Assembly: GCA_965222125.1 (NCBI GenBank)
Contig: CBDCTC010000006.1
Coordinates: 248,001-312,000 of the forward strand
Origin: CAZENU01 sp965222125
GTDB taxonomy: Bacteria > Chloroflexota > Dehalococcoidia > Lucifugimonadales > CAZENU01
Direction of reading: 5' to 3'
Length of the DNA stretch: 64,000 bases
Part shown: piece by piece, positions 44,550 to 54,604 of the stretch
How positions within the stretch are numbered: the stretch's first letter is position 1
How the letters are laid out: every line of letters begins with the position of its first letter
Translations under genes and position numbers: made by a program
Notes under the pieces: model-generated
Database searches by the model: none
Told to the model about the DNA's origin: nothing
What the model saw: the letters and a program-made list of their open reading frames with translations, nothing else

Positions 44550-45618
44550 CTGACATTGTTGAGAGCTGTTTCGTGTGCTTTCAGGGGGTGTCCGGATGTC
44601 GACTTGGGGTGACGCATGACATGATCGGCATCGGACAGGGTCTCGGGTGCCGTCTTTGAGGGTATCGGCAGCGGTTCGCTGCCAATTGTGGCTGTTGTCA
44701 GGCCGAAGAAGGCATGGCCCGGACTGGCAACTCGGCAGAGTCGCCTACAAACCGATGCTCCAGGCAGGGTCGCCTATGCTCGATACGGCTCGGCAGCCAG
44801 CGCCAATATTCTCTGCCGCGCCCTGAGCAGCAACTCGTATGAGGGATGGCCACGGGCAAGACGGATGATCAACCTCCTGGCGTGACGCACCACACGGCCC
44901 GGTAGGGCGATCAGGGCGAAGCGCACCGCCTTGAGACGCTTGCCCACCCACTGTCCGCCCAACACCAGCCGCTTCATGGCAGAGTTCAAGTTGAAGGCCA
45001 ACACTGCTATCGCCCACCATGCTGCGTTGGATCCGAACAGCCCCGACGGAAGCCTGCCCCCGGCAAGGTCACTCTTGAGGACGCCGTGGACCTCCTCGCC
45101 CTTGCCACATCTCTGCCTCGACCACCAGATCAACTCATCTCCCGCAATGCTCCGGTTGGTCACCACTCCGAAGACCTTGTACCAGCCTCTGTTGGACAGC
45201 TCCATCGCGGGGAACGGAAGCTCCATCTGCCCCTCCATTCCCGGCAGAGGCTGTTCGATCAACCGCTCCCTGGTAGCTATGAACCGATACTCAGGGCTGT
45301 TCTTGGAGTGCCCTATCCAGTTGGGCACGAAGTTCACATCAGCCCACTGCTGACCCGTTTCCACACGATGCTCCCCAACTTTGCGGTACAGCGTCTGCCA
45401 GTCTTGCTCGGCGACCTCGGACACCGCACGGCGGAACTCCGTCGTCACGTCGACCCCAACCGCGAACTCAATCACCCCGAACCGCTCGTCTCTACCCTCC
45501 GCGCAGTACCGCTGCAACTCCCGCTGGTACCCCGCCGTATCCGACCTCAGCATCACCTTCTCCACCCCCGCAGGCAGACGGCCCAGCCCTTCAATCAACA
45601 CTCGTAACTGCTGATGGC
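44534..45618. repeat. tandem unit B (1,085 bases, without IS1182)
   Basis: Direct copy of unit A/C sequence lacking both the IS1182 insertion and the hairpin insert. It runs from CCCCCAAATCCCCCACCTGA to the next occurrence of that sequence at 45619. The junction with C is identical to the junction with A. Confidence 0.85.
44774..45618 (-). pseudogene. IS1380 transposase copy B, N-terminally truncated
   Basis: An uninterrupted frame of about 280 codons covering the C-terminal two thirds of an IS1380 transposase: MLRSDTAGYQREL (first Asp), FVPNWIGHSKNSPEYRFIA, QRCGKGEEVHGVLKSDLAGG (the Glu region) and LNSAMKRLVLGGQWVGKRLK to the C-terminus. Family members are usually well over 400 residues, and the N-terminal DNA-binding part is missing at the tandem junction, so it is probably not active. 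It is the template against which the inserts of A and C are recognised. Confidence 0.78.
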
Positions 45619-46387
45619 CCCCCAAATCCCCCACCTGACATTGTTGAGAGCTGTTTCGTGTGCTTTCAGGGGGTGTCCGGATGTCGACTTGGGGTGACGC
45701 ATGACATGATCGGCATCGGACAGGGTCTCGGGTGCCGTCTTTGAGTGTATCGGCAGCGGTTCGCTGCCAATTGTGGCTGTTGTCAGGCCGAAGAAGGCAT
45801 GGCCCGGACTGGCAACTCGGCAGAGTCGCCTACAATCCGATGCTCCAGGCAGGGTCGCCTATGCCCGATACGGCTCGGCAGCCAGCGCCAATATCCTCTG
45901 CCGGGCCGTGAGCAGCAACTCGTATGAGGGATGGCCACGGGCAAGACGGATGATCAACCTCCTGGCGTGACGCACCACACGGCCCGGTAGGGCGATCAGG
46001 GCGAAACGCACCGCCTTGAGACGCTTGCCCACCCACTGTCCGCCCAACACCAGCCGCTTCATGGCAGAGTTCAGAGCCTGCCCCGTAGCCCCATACGGGG
46101 TTGAAGGCCAACACTGCTATCGCCCACCATGCTGCGTTGGCTCCGAACAGCCCCGACGGAAGCCTGCCCCCGGCAAGGTCACTCTTGAGGACGCCGTGGA
46201 CCTCCTCGCCCTTGCCGCATCTCTGCCTCGACCACCAGATCAACTCATCTCCCGCAATGCTCCGGTTGGTCACCACTCCGAAGACCTTGTACCAGCCTCT
46301 GTTGGACAACTCCATCGCGGGGAACGGAAGCTCCATCTGCCCCTCCATTCCCGGCAGAGGCTGTTCGATCAACCGCTCCCTGGCAGC
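45619..46387. repeat. tandem unit C (partial, ends in IS1182 copy 2)
   Basis: Third direct copy, starting with the same CCCCCAAATCCCCC sequence. It carries the hairpin insert near 46078 and is cut by IS1182 copy 2 at the same IS1380 position as in unit A. The rest of the unit beyond the IS1182 is absent; different transposase sequence follows. Confidence 0.8.
45859..46387 (-). pseudogene. IS1380 transposase copy C, C-terminal half
   Basis: Same coding content and same frame-breaking 26-base insert as copy A. The IS1182 border reads GGCAGC instead of the GGTAGC of copy A, a single-base difference. The N-terminal side is missing altogether. Confidence 0.7.
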
Positions 46388-47940
46388 CCGTCCGAGAACA
46401 CGGTTGGCGAGTGTTTGGGGGTATGATGGGTCCAGTCCAGTAGCGGGGAGTCGTTGATGAGCAAAACCTACCTTCCCTACGAACCCGACCAGCAGTTGCT
46501 GTTGCCAGCGGCGTTGCAGGAGTGGCTGCCTGACGACCATCTGGCCTACTTCATATCCGACGTGGTGGACCAGTTGGACATGTCGGAGGTCACCGCTCGC
46601 TACGAGCGGGAACGGCGAGGCGGACCGCCGTATCATCCACGGATGATGGTCAAGGTGTTGCTCTACGGTTACTGCGTGGGGGTGTCGTCCTCACGCCGCA
46701 TCGCCCAGCGTCTCCACGAGGACATCCCCTTCAGGGTGTTGGCGGCGAACAACACACCGGACTTCCGGACCATCTCCGACTTTCGCAAGGATAATGTGGA
46801 TGCGCTGTCGGGCCTGTTCGTACAGGTACTGGCGTTGTGCCAGCAGGCGGGGCTGGTGAAGCTGGGGCACGTGGCGCTGGACGGCACGAAGGTCAAGGCC
46901 AACGCATCGAAGCATAAGGCGATGAGTTACCAACGGATGAAGGAGAAGGCAGCGCAGTTGTCGGCGGAGGTAGCGGAGTTGTTGCGACAGGCCCAGGCAG
47001 CGGATGATGAGGAAGACCGGCGGTACGGCAAAGACAAGCGTGGAGATGAGTTGCCGCAGGAGTTGGCCTTTCGAGAGGGTCGGTTGGAGAAGATACGGGA
47101 AGCCATGGCGGCGCTGGAAGCCGAGGCGCAGGCGGCTGGCGAACGGGCCGAGGCCGAAGGTGGTAAGCACCCGGGGGTGCCCGACGACAAGGCCCAGCGT
47201 AACTTCACCGATGCCGAGTCGCGCATCATCCCCGCACTTGGAGGAAAGGACTTCCTGCAAGCGTACAACTGTCAGGCGGTGGTGGACAGCGCTCACCAGG
47301 TGATCGTGGCGGCGCGGGCCACCAACCAGACTTCGGATAAGCAACAGGCTGCGGTGATGATGGAGGAGACCATCGACAACGTCGGTGCAGTCCCCAGGGA
47401 AGTATCCGCCGATGCTGGCTATTACTCGGCAAAGGCAGTCGAGGAGCTCTATGCTCTGGGCGTGGACCCGTTCGTCGCGCCGGAGCAGACCCGCCACGGC
47501 CGGGTTGTGCCACCCGCGCCCCGAGGACGCATACCCAGCCATCTGTCTCCCAAGGACCGGATGCGACGGAAGTTACAGACCAAACGGGGTCGGCAGCGCT
47601 ACGCTTTGCGGATGCAAACTGTGGAGCCGGTATTCGGCCAGATCAAGCAGGGCCGTGGATTCCGGCAGTTCCTGCTGCGGGGACTGGAGAAGGTGAACGG
47701 CGAATGGTCGCTGATCTGCACCGGCCACAACCTGCTCAAACTGTTCCGCTTTGGGGTCAATCTGGACAGGAAAACACGGGTCGACGGGCCAGCCCAACGC
47801 ATCAGGAACTTTGCCGAGGCAGTGAGCACGGCGCTATTCGCAAAGCTATCTGGCGGCCGGCCGGGGCAACGGCACAATTAGTTGTCGCGATCCATTGTCG
47901 CTGACCCGCAAGCACCGTTAGATAATCCTCGGACGGGCTG
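46388..47940 (+). mobile_element. IS1182-type insertion sequence, copy 2
   Basis: Nearly identical to copy 1, with the same inverted ends. The left side lies in IS1380 copy C; the right side abuts an unrelated transposase (LVIVADSSYAVLDLL) instead of the other half of IS1380. There is therefore no matching target duplication, which points to a recombination or deletion between IS1182 copies. Confidence 0.8.
46457..47881 (+). CDS. IS1182 family transposase, copy 2
   Basis: A 474-residue transposase with the same catalytic landmarks as copy 1 and an intact frame. The last residues read AKLSGGRPGQRHN because of small indels relative to copy 1, shortening the protein by eight residues outside the catalytic core. 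Near identity of the two copies implies a recent duplication or gene conversion. Confidence 0.87.
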   Translation: MSKTYLPYEPDQQLLLPAALQEWLPDDHLAYFISDVVDQLDMSEVTARYERERRGGPPYHPRMMVKVLLYGYCVGVSSSRRIAQRLHEDIPFRVLAANNTPDFRTISDFRKDNVDALSGLFVQVLALCQQAGLVKLGHVALDGTKVKANASKHKAMSYQRMKEKAAQLSAEVAELLRQAQAADDEEDRRYGKDKRGDELPQELAFREGRLEKIREAMAALEAEAQAAGERAEAEGGKHPGVPDDKAQRNFTDAESRIIPALGGKDFLQAYNCQAVVDSAHQVIVAARATNQTSDKQQAAVMMEETIDNVGAVPREVSADAGYYSAKAVEELYALGVDPFVAPEQTRHGRVVPPAPRGRIPSHLSPKDRMRRKLQTKRGRQRYALRMQTVEPVFGQIKQGRGFRQFLLRGLEKVNGEWSLICTGHNLLKLFRFGVNLDRKTRVDGPAQRIRNFAEAVSTALFAKLSGGRPGQRHN

Positions 47941-48717
47941 CTAGTCATCGTAGCTGACAGCAGCTACGCTGTCCTAGACCTGCTGCACTTCTGTCAGTCC
48001 ATGACTCACCCGGTCACTTTCATCACCCGGTTGCGTCTGGACGCCGCGCTCTACAAACCCGCTCCACCTCGACTGCCCGGACAGATTGGTCGTCCGCGCG
48101 TCAAAGGCGAACGATTGCCAACACTAAAACAACTCCTCGATCAACCGGCAGCCGCGTGGACTGCCGCGATGGTCCCCTGGTACGACGGTACCCCGCGCAG
48201 AGTGGAGATCGCCTCTCATACGGCGGTCTGGTATCACAAGGGCAAGGCTCCGGTTCCTATCCGTTGGGTCTTGATACGCGACCCGATGGGTGCGTTCCGG
48301 CCACAGGCTTTGTTGTGCACCGACCTCAACGTCGAACCCACCCGAATCATCGAATGGTTCGTGTTGCGATGGCAGCTGGAGGTCACCTTCCAGGAAGTCC
48401 GCACTCACCTGGGAGTGGAAACTCAACGCCAATGGTCTGACCTGGCCATCGCCCGCACCACACCGGCGCTCTTCGGGTTATTCTCATGGGTTACACTGGC
48501 AGCACATGCACTGGGCCGGGGCCAAGCCGTACCCGTCCGCTCAGCAGCCTGGTATCCCAAGTCCCTGCCCACCTTCTCCGATGCTATCGCTCTGGTCCGC
48601 CATCACCTGTGGTCCAACTCAGACGTTTTCGGCATATCGCCTGCTCAACCCAACATCCGAAAACTCCCTCGCCCTATGGTTGACCGCTTCATAGAATCGT
48701 TGTGCTATGCCGCCTGA
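47941..48717 (+). pseudogene. IS701/IS4-type DDE transposase, C-terminal part
   Basis: The open frame enters from the IS1182 border with LVIVADSSYAVLDLLHFCQS, the strand holding a catalytic Asp in IS701-like transposases. It continues through VTFITRLRLDAALYKPAP, VLIRDPMG, and EWFVLRWQLEVTFQEVRTHL, which carries the Glu. The product ends normally at 48717. The N-terminal half (about 180 residues expected) is missing at the IS1182 border, so the ATG at 48001 is not a true start. Confidence 0.72.
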
Positions 48718-48732
48718 ATGTACAAAGTCCAG

Positions 48733-48866
48733 CTTAGAACATTCCACAACCATTCGGGCCCGCTGGGCCAACGCTTGCGCCGTCTTGGACCTGCGCGCCC
48801 ACTGTCCCAGTGTCTCCCTTTCATCGTCGCTGAGCGTCAACGGTGGGGTTGGTCGACCAAGACGCA
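48733..48866 (-). pseudogene. IS630 transposase, N-terminal part (split copy)
   Basis: ATG 48866 follows a GAGGAGGATT ribosome site. It encodes MRLGRPTPPLTLSDDERETL and continues to RMVVECSK, where the 7 kb insertion begins. The sequence matches the start of the intact copy at 63732. The other part of this gene is at 40709-41662. Confidence 0.78.
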
Positions 48867-48945
48867 TGTGAATCCTCCTCACATGAACTCTCAGGAGAAT
48901 ACCAGCTACCGAACACTTATGCCACTAACTTCAGAGACAGGACAC

Positions 48946-49077
48946 TAGGTCCGACGGCTTAACCCAAGGAACATGTCCGCCATAATATTTACTAATTTCA
49001 CGGGGAGGAGTACTGCCAGTAAATGCCTCCGCCACATCCCCCAAGCGCACGATCTGCCACCCGTCCGGTATTGCCAT
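48946..49077 (-). pseudogene. hsdS: type I restriction specificity subunit, N-terminal fragment
   Basis: ATG 49077 begins MAIPDGWQIVRLGDVAEAFT, the classic first strand and helix of an HsdS target recognition domain, then YYGGHVPWVKPSDL. After 44 codons it is cut by the IS630 insertion at TA (48946-48947). The start lies seven bases after the VapC stop, placing hsdS behind the toxin-antitoxin pair. The rest of the gene was not found on the other side of the IS630. Confidence 0.75.
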
Positions 49078-49084
49078 ACGCCGC

Positions 49085-49483
49085 TCACTCCCCCGCGTCC
49101 AGGCGGCTCAGCGGGCCGGGCCAGTCGAGAATGCGCTGGTCCGCGGTCAACAGCTGGTGGCCGCCCAGCGCTGTGGCCACGATGAGGCGGTCGGCGGGGT
49201 CGCTGTGGAAATCGGCAAGCTCATTGGCGCGGATTCCTGTCTCCCCGTCGACGGGGATCTCGATCAGGCCGTCATCCAGGAGGGTGGCGCGCCAGGAGCG
49301 GATGTCGGCAAGGATGCGCATCCGGCCCTTCTCGTGCAGCATGGCGAGTTCCCAGAAGGTTATCGCCGAGACAGCGGCTTCGCCGCTCTGTACCGCCCGC
49401 TCGAGGCGGCTTCGAGCCTTTCTGCCCAGCCTGGCGTCGCCAAACCGACTCCAGACCAGTACATGCGTGTCTAGTAAGAGCAT
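49085..49483 (-). CDS. vapC: PIN domain toxin, VapC family
   Basis: A 132-residue PIN-domain ribonuclease. LLLDTHVLVW carries the first catalytic Asp (residue 5), SAITFWELAML the Glu near 44, and HSDPADRLIVATAL the second Asp pair near 95. The ATG at 49483 overlaps the antitoxin gene by 13 bases, typical of toxin-antitoxin operons; an upstream start at 49519 is less likely. It would cleave RNA when not bound by the Phd-type antitoxin. It sits between remnants of hsdM and hsdS. Confidence 0.87.
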   Translation of the reverse strand: MLLLDTHVLVWSRFGDARLGRKARSRLERAVQSGEAAVSAITFWELAMLHEKGRMRILADIRSWRATLLDDGLIEIPVDGETGIRANELADFHSDPADRLIVATALGGHQLLTADQRILDWPGPLSRLDAGE

Positions 49484-49758
49484 TCTTCGCCGTCGATGAG
49501 CCCCTGCTCCGCTTCCCATACAACATCTATCGGGGAGATGATGTCACCAAGGATCTCCAACTTCCCCCGGTCTGCGCCGAACCAGGTCTTGGGCTTCTCC
49601 CGGTAGGCAACCAGCCTGGCCGTCGGGCGGCCGTTCTTGGTGATGACAATCTCCTCCCCGTTTTCCGCCACCTCGTCCATCAGCTTCAGGCACCTGGCCT
49701 TGAACTCCGACGCCTTGATGGTTCGGCCTGTGCTTGCTGCGTTGCTGTCTGGTGACAT
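49471..49758 (-). CDS. Phd/YefM family antitoxin
   Basis: A 95-residue antitoxin. TIKASEFKARCLKLMDEVAE is the Phd/YefM DNA-binding region, and EEIVITKNGRPTARLVAYRE the following beta strands. The C-terminal half (TWFGADRGKLEILGDIISPI) is the toxin-wrapping tail common in Phd partners of PIN toxins. It should repress its own promoter at the palindrome about 38 bases upstream. Confidence 0.87.
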   Translation of the reverse strand: MSPDSNAASTGRTIKASEFKARCLKLMDEVAENGEEIVITKNGRPTARLVAYREKPKTWFGADRGKLEILGDIISPIDVVWEAEQGLIDGEECSY

Positions 49759-49795
49759 GCTGCGCTCCTGTACGACTGAATGGACCTATAATATC

Positions 49796-49809
49796 ATGGT
49801 CACGACCAT
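49796..49809. promoter_or_regulatory. palindromic operator of the Phd-VapC pair
   Basis: ATGGTCACGACCAT is a perfect 6-2-6 palindrome located upstream of the antitoxin start, next to a TATTATA -10-like sequence on the minus strand. Position and symmetry fit autoregulation by a dimeric Phd-type repressor. Confidence 0.5.
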
Positions 49810-49825
49810 AGTCATATCATATCCG

Positions 49826-50023
49826 CTATCTGGCATACCCCATCTCCGCCGACAACCCGTCCATCTTGGCAACGGCCTCGTCCAGCCGCCGCTCCGCGTC
49901 CCGCAGCTGCGCCAGGGCGTCCTCGACGCTCGTCACCTCCACCGGCTCGGCCGTGTCCACGTAGCGGCTGATGTTCAGGTTGAAGTCTCCGACAACACCC
50001 ACGAACGCCACCTCCACTGCCAA
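49826..50023 (-). pseudogene. hsdM: type I methyltransferase HsdM, C-terminal fragment
   Basis: Encodes DFNLNISRYVDTAEP, the conserved end segment of HsdM, then a coiled helix (VEDALAQLRDAERRLDEAVA) to the stop. Only about 60 codons remain. It resembles, but is not identical to, the C-terminus of the hsdM at 51911-53431, so two hsdM genes once existed. The sequence upstream toward the IS630 at 50204 shows no coding. Confidence 0.7.
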
Positions 50024-50203
50024 CCCTGATTCTCTCGTAAAAAGTCTGTGCAGGCCGAATTAGAACAACCGTACCCGCGCCGGGGTACAATATACAGTCT
50101 CTGTTCCGTATACTACCCCAACATACGGTAGCGCGCATATGTGCGAAATTGCTGGAATTTCCTCAAACCGGGTTTTTACGAGGGAATCAACCCTGCGTTC
50201 ATC

Positions 50204-51326
50204 TAGTACTTGCTATCATAAGTCAGAGTAACGTTGTTTGAGGCTTTCCAGGTTTGACAACGGTCTTGGTCCATTCGAAGGGAGTAGGGTTCTGATTGCG
50301 GGCATCAGTAAAGCGGTCGATGGCCTGACAGACCTGCTTGGGGTTCGTGGCACTGAGGTGTCGCAGGACAGCCTGGGTCAGGATGCTGAACCAGACCTCG
50401 ATCTGGTTCAGCCATGAAGCATGTGTGGGCGTGTAGTGGAAGTGGACTAACGGATGGCGGGCAAGCCAACGGTCATGCTTGGGCTTATGAGTGACGAAGT
50501 TGTCCAGCACCACGTGGAGCTCGGTATCGGGATAGTGGGCCACTATACGGTTCATGAAGTCGAGGAACTCCCGTCGCCGCTTGCGGCGATAGTGGGCCAC
50601 ATTAACCTTGCCGGTATGCACCTCAAGGGCAGCGAAGAGGGTCGTAGTCCCGTGTCGCTTGTACTCGTGAGTATGCCCCCGCACCGCCTCTCCGTTAGGA
50701 AGGCGCAGCCACCCCTGAGCTCGTTCCAAGGCCTGGATGGAAGGCTTCTCATCGACGCTGATCACCACTGCGTTCTCGGGCGGTTCCAAGTACAGACCCA
50801 CTATGTCCGCCGCCTTTTGGGCAAACTGCGGATCGGTGCTCACGCACCAACTGCGACGTCGCTGAAGGTGGATGCCGTGCTTGCGCAGGACCCGCCAGAC
50901 ATGTATCGCCGACACGTCGCCAAGGGCTCTGGCCAACAGCTTGCCCGTCCACGTCGTGTACCCGTCCGGCGCAGGCTCGTCCAATTGGGCCAGAATGCGC
51001 CGCTCGGTCTCCTCGTCGTATACCCGGGGCTTGCCCGACCGGGGAGCATCTGCCAGTCCCCTCAATCTATGCTTGGCGAACCGGGTGCGCCATTTGCTCA
51101 CGGTAGCCGCACGCGTTTGCAACTTAGATGCGACATCCTTCGTCGTGCTTCCCGTCGCGGCTTCCAGCACGATACGGGCTCGTTGCACAAAGCGTTGCTC
51201 AGTACTCGTTCCGCGCACCCAACTCTCCAGCGTCCCTCGCTCCTCCTCCGTCAATTCGATAACCGTTGCTACTCCTGACATAAACTGAGCATACAACATA
51301 ACGCTGTATATTGTTAGTCGGTACTA
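50204..51326 (-). mobile_element. IS630-type insertion sequence, second kind, complete
   Basis: TAGTAC ends at 50204-50209 and GTACTA at 51321-51326, with the TA target on each side. One intact transposase gene fills it. It is a different IS630 lineage from the split copy. Its right TA supplies the stop codon of the DUF2442 gene. Confidence 0.8.
50223..51299 (-). CDS. IS630 family transposase
   Basis: A 358-residue transposase. Two helix-turn-helix units (TKDVASKLQTRAATVSKWRT; VSAIHVWRVLRKHGI) precede the DDE core: VVISVDEKPSIQALER (Asp), LHVVLDNFVTHKP (Asp) and HASWLNQIEVWFSIL (Glu). The frame is intact. A second ATG six codons downstream is a possible start. Confidence 0.88.
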   Translation of the reverse strand: MLYAQFMSGVATVIELTEEERGTLESWVRGTSTEQRFVQRARIVLEAATGSTTKDVASKLQTRAATVSKWRTRFAKHRLRGLADAPRSGKPRVYDEETERRILAQLDEPAPDGYTTWTGKLLARALGDVSAIHVWRVLRKHGIHLQRRRSWCVSTDPQFAQKAADIVGLYLEPPENAVVISVDEKPSIQALERAQGWLRLPNGEAVRGHTHEYKRHGTTTLFAALEVHTGKVNVAHYRRKRRREFLDFMNRIVAHYPDTELHVVLDNFVTHKPKHDRWLARHPLVHFHYTPTHASWLNQIEVWFSILTQAVLRHLSATNPKQVCQAIDRFTDARNQNPTPFEWTKTVVKPGKPQTTLL

Positions 51327-51680
51327 GGTGCTCTCATTGGTCTGGTCATGGGCGGTAAGTTCGTACAGCGTGAGGCCCCGCCCGGCCTGTTTGGCTTCCA
51401 GCCACTGCTTGAAGGACCGCCGGCTTTCGCCAGACTTCCGGCCCGCCAGCAGCATCTCGACGCTGATGTCCTCGTCCAGGTCTGGCCAGTGGATGCCTTG
51501 CCCGCCGCCGATGAGCTCCCAGTTGCTTCGCTCCTCCGGCATCGCGTGCACCAGACGGGGGTACCAGGATAGCGGTACAGAGATGTCGCGCCCATCGGAC
51601 AGTTGCACGGCAAGAGTATCCTCCGTCACCGAGACCGTCATGGCTTCCGGCACGTTGATTTCAGTCGTTGAAACGTACAT
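51324..51680 (-). CDS. DUF2442 domain protein
   Basis: A 118-residue protein. VTEDTLAVQLSDGRDISVPL followed by SWYPRLVHAMPEER and IHWPDLDEDISVEMLLAG is the DUF2442 signature. Such proteins are commonly encoded next to DUF4160 proteins, as here, and the pair is often discussed as toxin-antitoxin-like. The last codons and stop overlap the IS630 end, so the native C-terminus may have been altered by the insertion. Confidence 0.8.
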   Translation of the reverse strand: MYVSTTEINVPEAMTVSVTEDTLAVQLSDGRDISVPLSWYPRLVHAMPEERSNWELIGGGQGIHWPDLDEDISVEMLLAGRKSGESRRSFKQWLEAKQAGRGLTLYELTAHDQTNEST

Positions 51681-51896
51681 TCCACTCCCTCAAGAATGAT
51701 TCTTCATGCACTTCTATAATGCGCTCAATGCGTCGCAGTTCATAAGGCCTCATGCCGCCGCTGCTCTGCAGCGCTACCGGGTCCAGCCAGACTTGGCAAT
51801 GTGATTGTCGCGCTGCACTTGTACGTGAGTAGGCTCTCCCCGGTCGGCCAGGTAGAAGAAGAAGCGATACGGCCCCTCTCTCAGTAGCGTCGGCAT
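51661..51896 (-). pseudogene. DUF4160 protein with a frameshift
   Basis: ATG 51896 starts MPTLLREGPYRFFFYLADRG and runs to DNHIAK. There the sequence AAGTCTGG (near 51790) appears to lack one T, and the next frame continues VWLDPVALQSSGGMRPYELR to RFNDstop at 51661. The joined 78-residue product is a typical DUF4160 protein. Its end overlaps the start of the DUF2442 gene, as usual for the pair. Confidence 0.7.
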
Positions 51897-51910
51897 CGCT
51901 TGACTAACAC

Positions 51911-53431
<1,521 letters not shown>

Positions 53432-53443
53432 CTTGCCTCTCCT

Positions 53444-54051
53444 CTACATAGATGTGGATACGGCCTTGCGGCCCATGTCATGGATCACAGAATCCCGAAG
53501 AGCCTCGCGGCGCAGCCGGGCGGCCTCAATCGCCGAGCAGTATGCTTCCTCAGACGCCTCCATAAGTCTGGCCACAGCCTCAAGCTCTCGACTGGGCGGC
53601 ACGGGAACCTCGACCTCTCCCAGGCTCTTTGCGGATAGGGACGTTACCGTGGCGCTGACCGTCAACCGTTTGGCGGGTTGTGCTCGGCCGCGGGAGGAGG
53701 TCAAGAAGTACCAGAGCCAGTGGCCCATGCCGGATTCTGCTTCTTTAGGCCGTGCGACCAGCAGAGTCACACCGGCCACCGTTCGTGAGACGCCGGGAGG
53801 CACCAGCCCGATTTGAACGGTCCCAGCGCGAGCGGTCACCAGCACGTCGAAGGGACGCAGCAGATGGCGTTCCGTGCGTACGCTGCGAACGACGCCCACC
53901 TCCTGGAGGTCGCAGGATTCAAGCCAGCCGTCTTCACACAGGTCGCCGCTCTCGACTATGCGCAACGTCCAACACCGTGTCGTGAACCTGCCCCGCGTCC
54001 AGCCCGGGCGAGACCTTGGAATACATTCGCGACATTGGCGATGCATAACAC
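53444..54051 (-). pseudogene. short HsdS-like specificity protein with a frameshift
   Basis: From a GTG at 54051 the frame reads IANVANVFQGLARAGRGAG, a start typical of short HsdS-like proteins of N-6 methylase operons. Near 53985 coding moves to another frame (LRIVESGDLCEDGWLESCDL, then LLRPFDVLVTARAGTVQIGL), ending in LSAKSLGEVEVPVPPSRELE and a helix. The joined product is about 200 residues with one recognition domain. Its stop lies 12 bases before hsdM, so the two form one operon. Confidence 0.6.
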
Positions 54052-54284
54052 GATTAAAACATCGTAGTAGTGTTTAGTTTGTAAGCCAATACGTGCCATT
54101 GTTTACAAAGAGTGCCTATAACACCCCATGAATCTCCGCCCGTGGTCCTCCTCCAGTGGCTCCCTGCATACGCGTATGCGGCTACATTCGTGGCCCCAGA
54201 CGCCTAAAGAAGCACTATGGCGTGCCAACGTACATTTTCTCCCACCACCAGTCATAGAGCGAGTCTCGTTCCCCGGGTACGTAG

Positions 54285-54542
54285 ATGGCAGCGGAACGGA
54301 TTGCCTCCATCGCATGTCGCAGCTCAGGGTCGCCCTCAGTTGGGCATCACAAGGATTTCGAGTCCGCTCAGGCGTCGGCCCGCGACCTCCAGGAGCGCCG
54401 CGTCTACGTCAACGGCGAGGGCGCGCCGAGCCCGTATTTCTGCACCCGTTGCGGCCACTGGCATGTCGGGAATTCCAAGCCGAGGAATGGCCCTGACTTC
54501 CAGCGCCGCGGCTTGGGCGCTCGACGCTCCGGAACCCTTTGA
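54285..54542 (+). CDS. small protein with CxxCGxWHxG motif
   Basis: An 85-residue protein. DLQERRVYVNGEGAPSPYFC and CTRCGHWHVGNSKP form a compact treble-clef-like unit with Cys-x-x-Cys and a following His, a plausible zinc site. Short proteins with this motif occur in many bacteria and phages without known function. It is the only plus-strand gene in this stretch and is followed at once by a perfect hairpin terminator. Confidence 0.5.
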   Translation: MAAERIASIACRSSGSPSVGHHKDFESAQASARDLQERRVYVNGEGAPSPYFCTRCGHWHVGNSKPRNGPDFQRRGLGARRSGTL

Positions 54543-54543
54543 C

Positions 54544-54584
54544 ATAACGAAGCCCCCGCCGCGAGCTGGCGGGGGCTTCGTTAT
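54544..54584. terminator. perfect 17-bp hairpin terminator, bidirectional
   Basis: ATAACGAAGCCCCCGCC, a 7-base loop, then the exact complement ending in TTCGTTAT. It lies just after the small plus-strand gene and just after the stop of the minus-strand Excalibur gene, so it can end transcription from both sides. Confidence 0.8.
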
Positions 54585-54604
54585 CTGCGGCGGGACCTAG
54601 CCTC

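Larger units (their letters stand above)
40710..48947 (-). mobile_element. IS630-type element split by a 7 kb insertion
   Basis: The left end GTGTCCTGTACC follows TA at 40710-40711; the right end GAGACAGGACAC precedes TA at 48946-48947. GTGTCCTGT is shared as inverted repeat and TA is the expected IS630 target duplication. Transposase sequence runs from the left end to 41668 and resumes at 48733. The inserted block is bordered by CTTAGA on both sides, the probable target duplication. Confidence 0.75.

Noticed and set aside
41861..47940. CRISPR-like array
   Set aside because: The repeats are kilobase-sized direct copies of insertion-sequence DNA; no short regularly spaced repeats with unique spacers were seen anywhere in the window.
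48001..48717. Complete transposase starting at ATG 48001
   Set aside because: Conserved coding runs upstream of that ATG to the IS1182 border, so the gene is N-terminally truncated.
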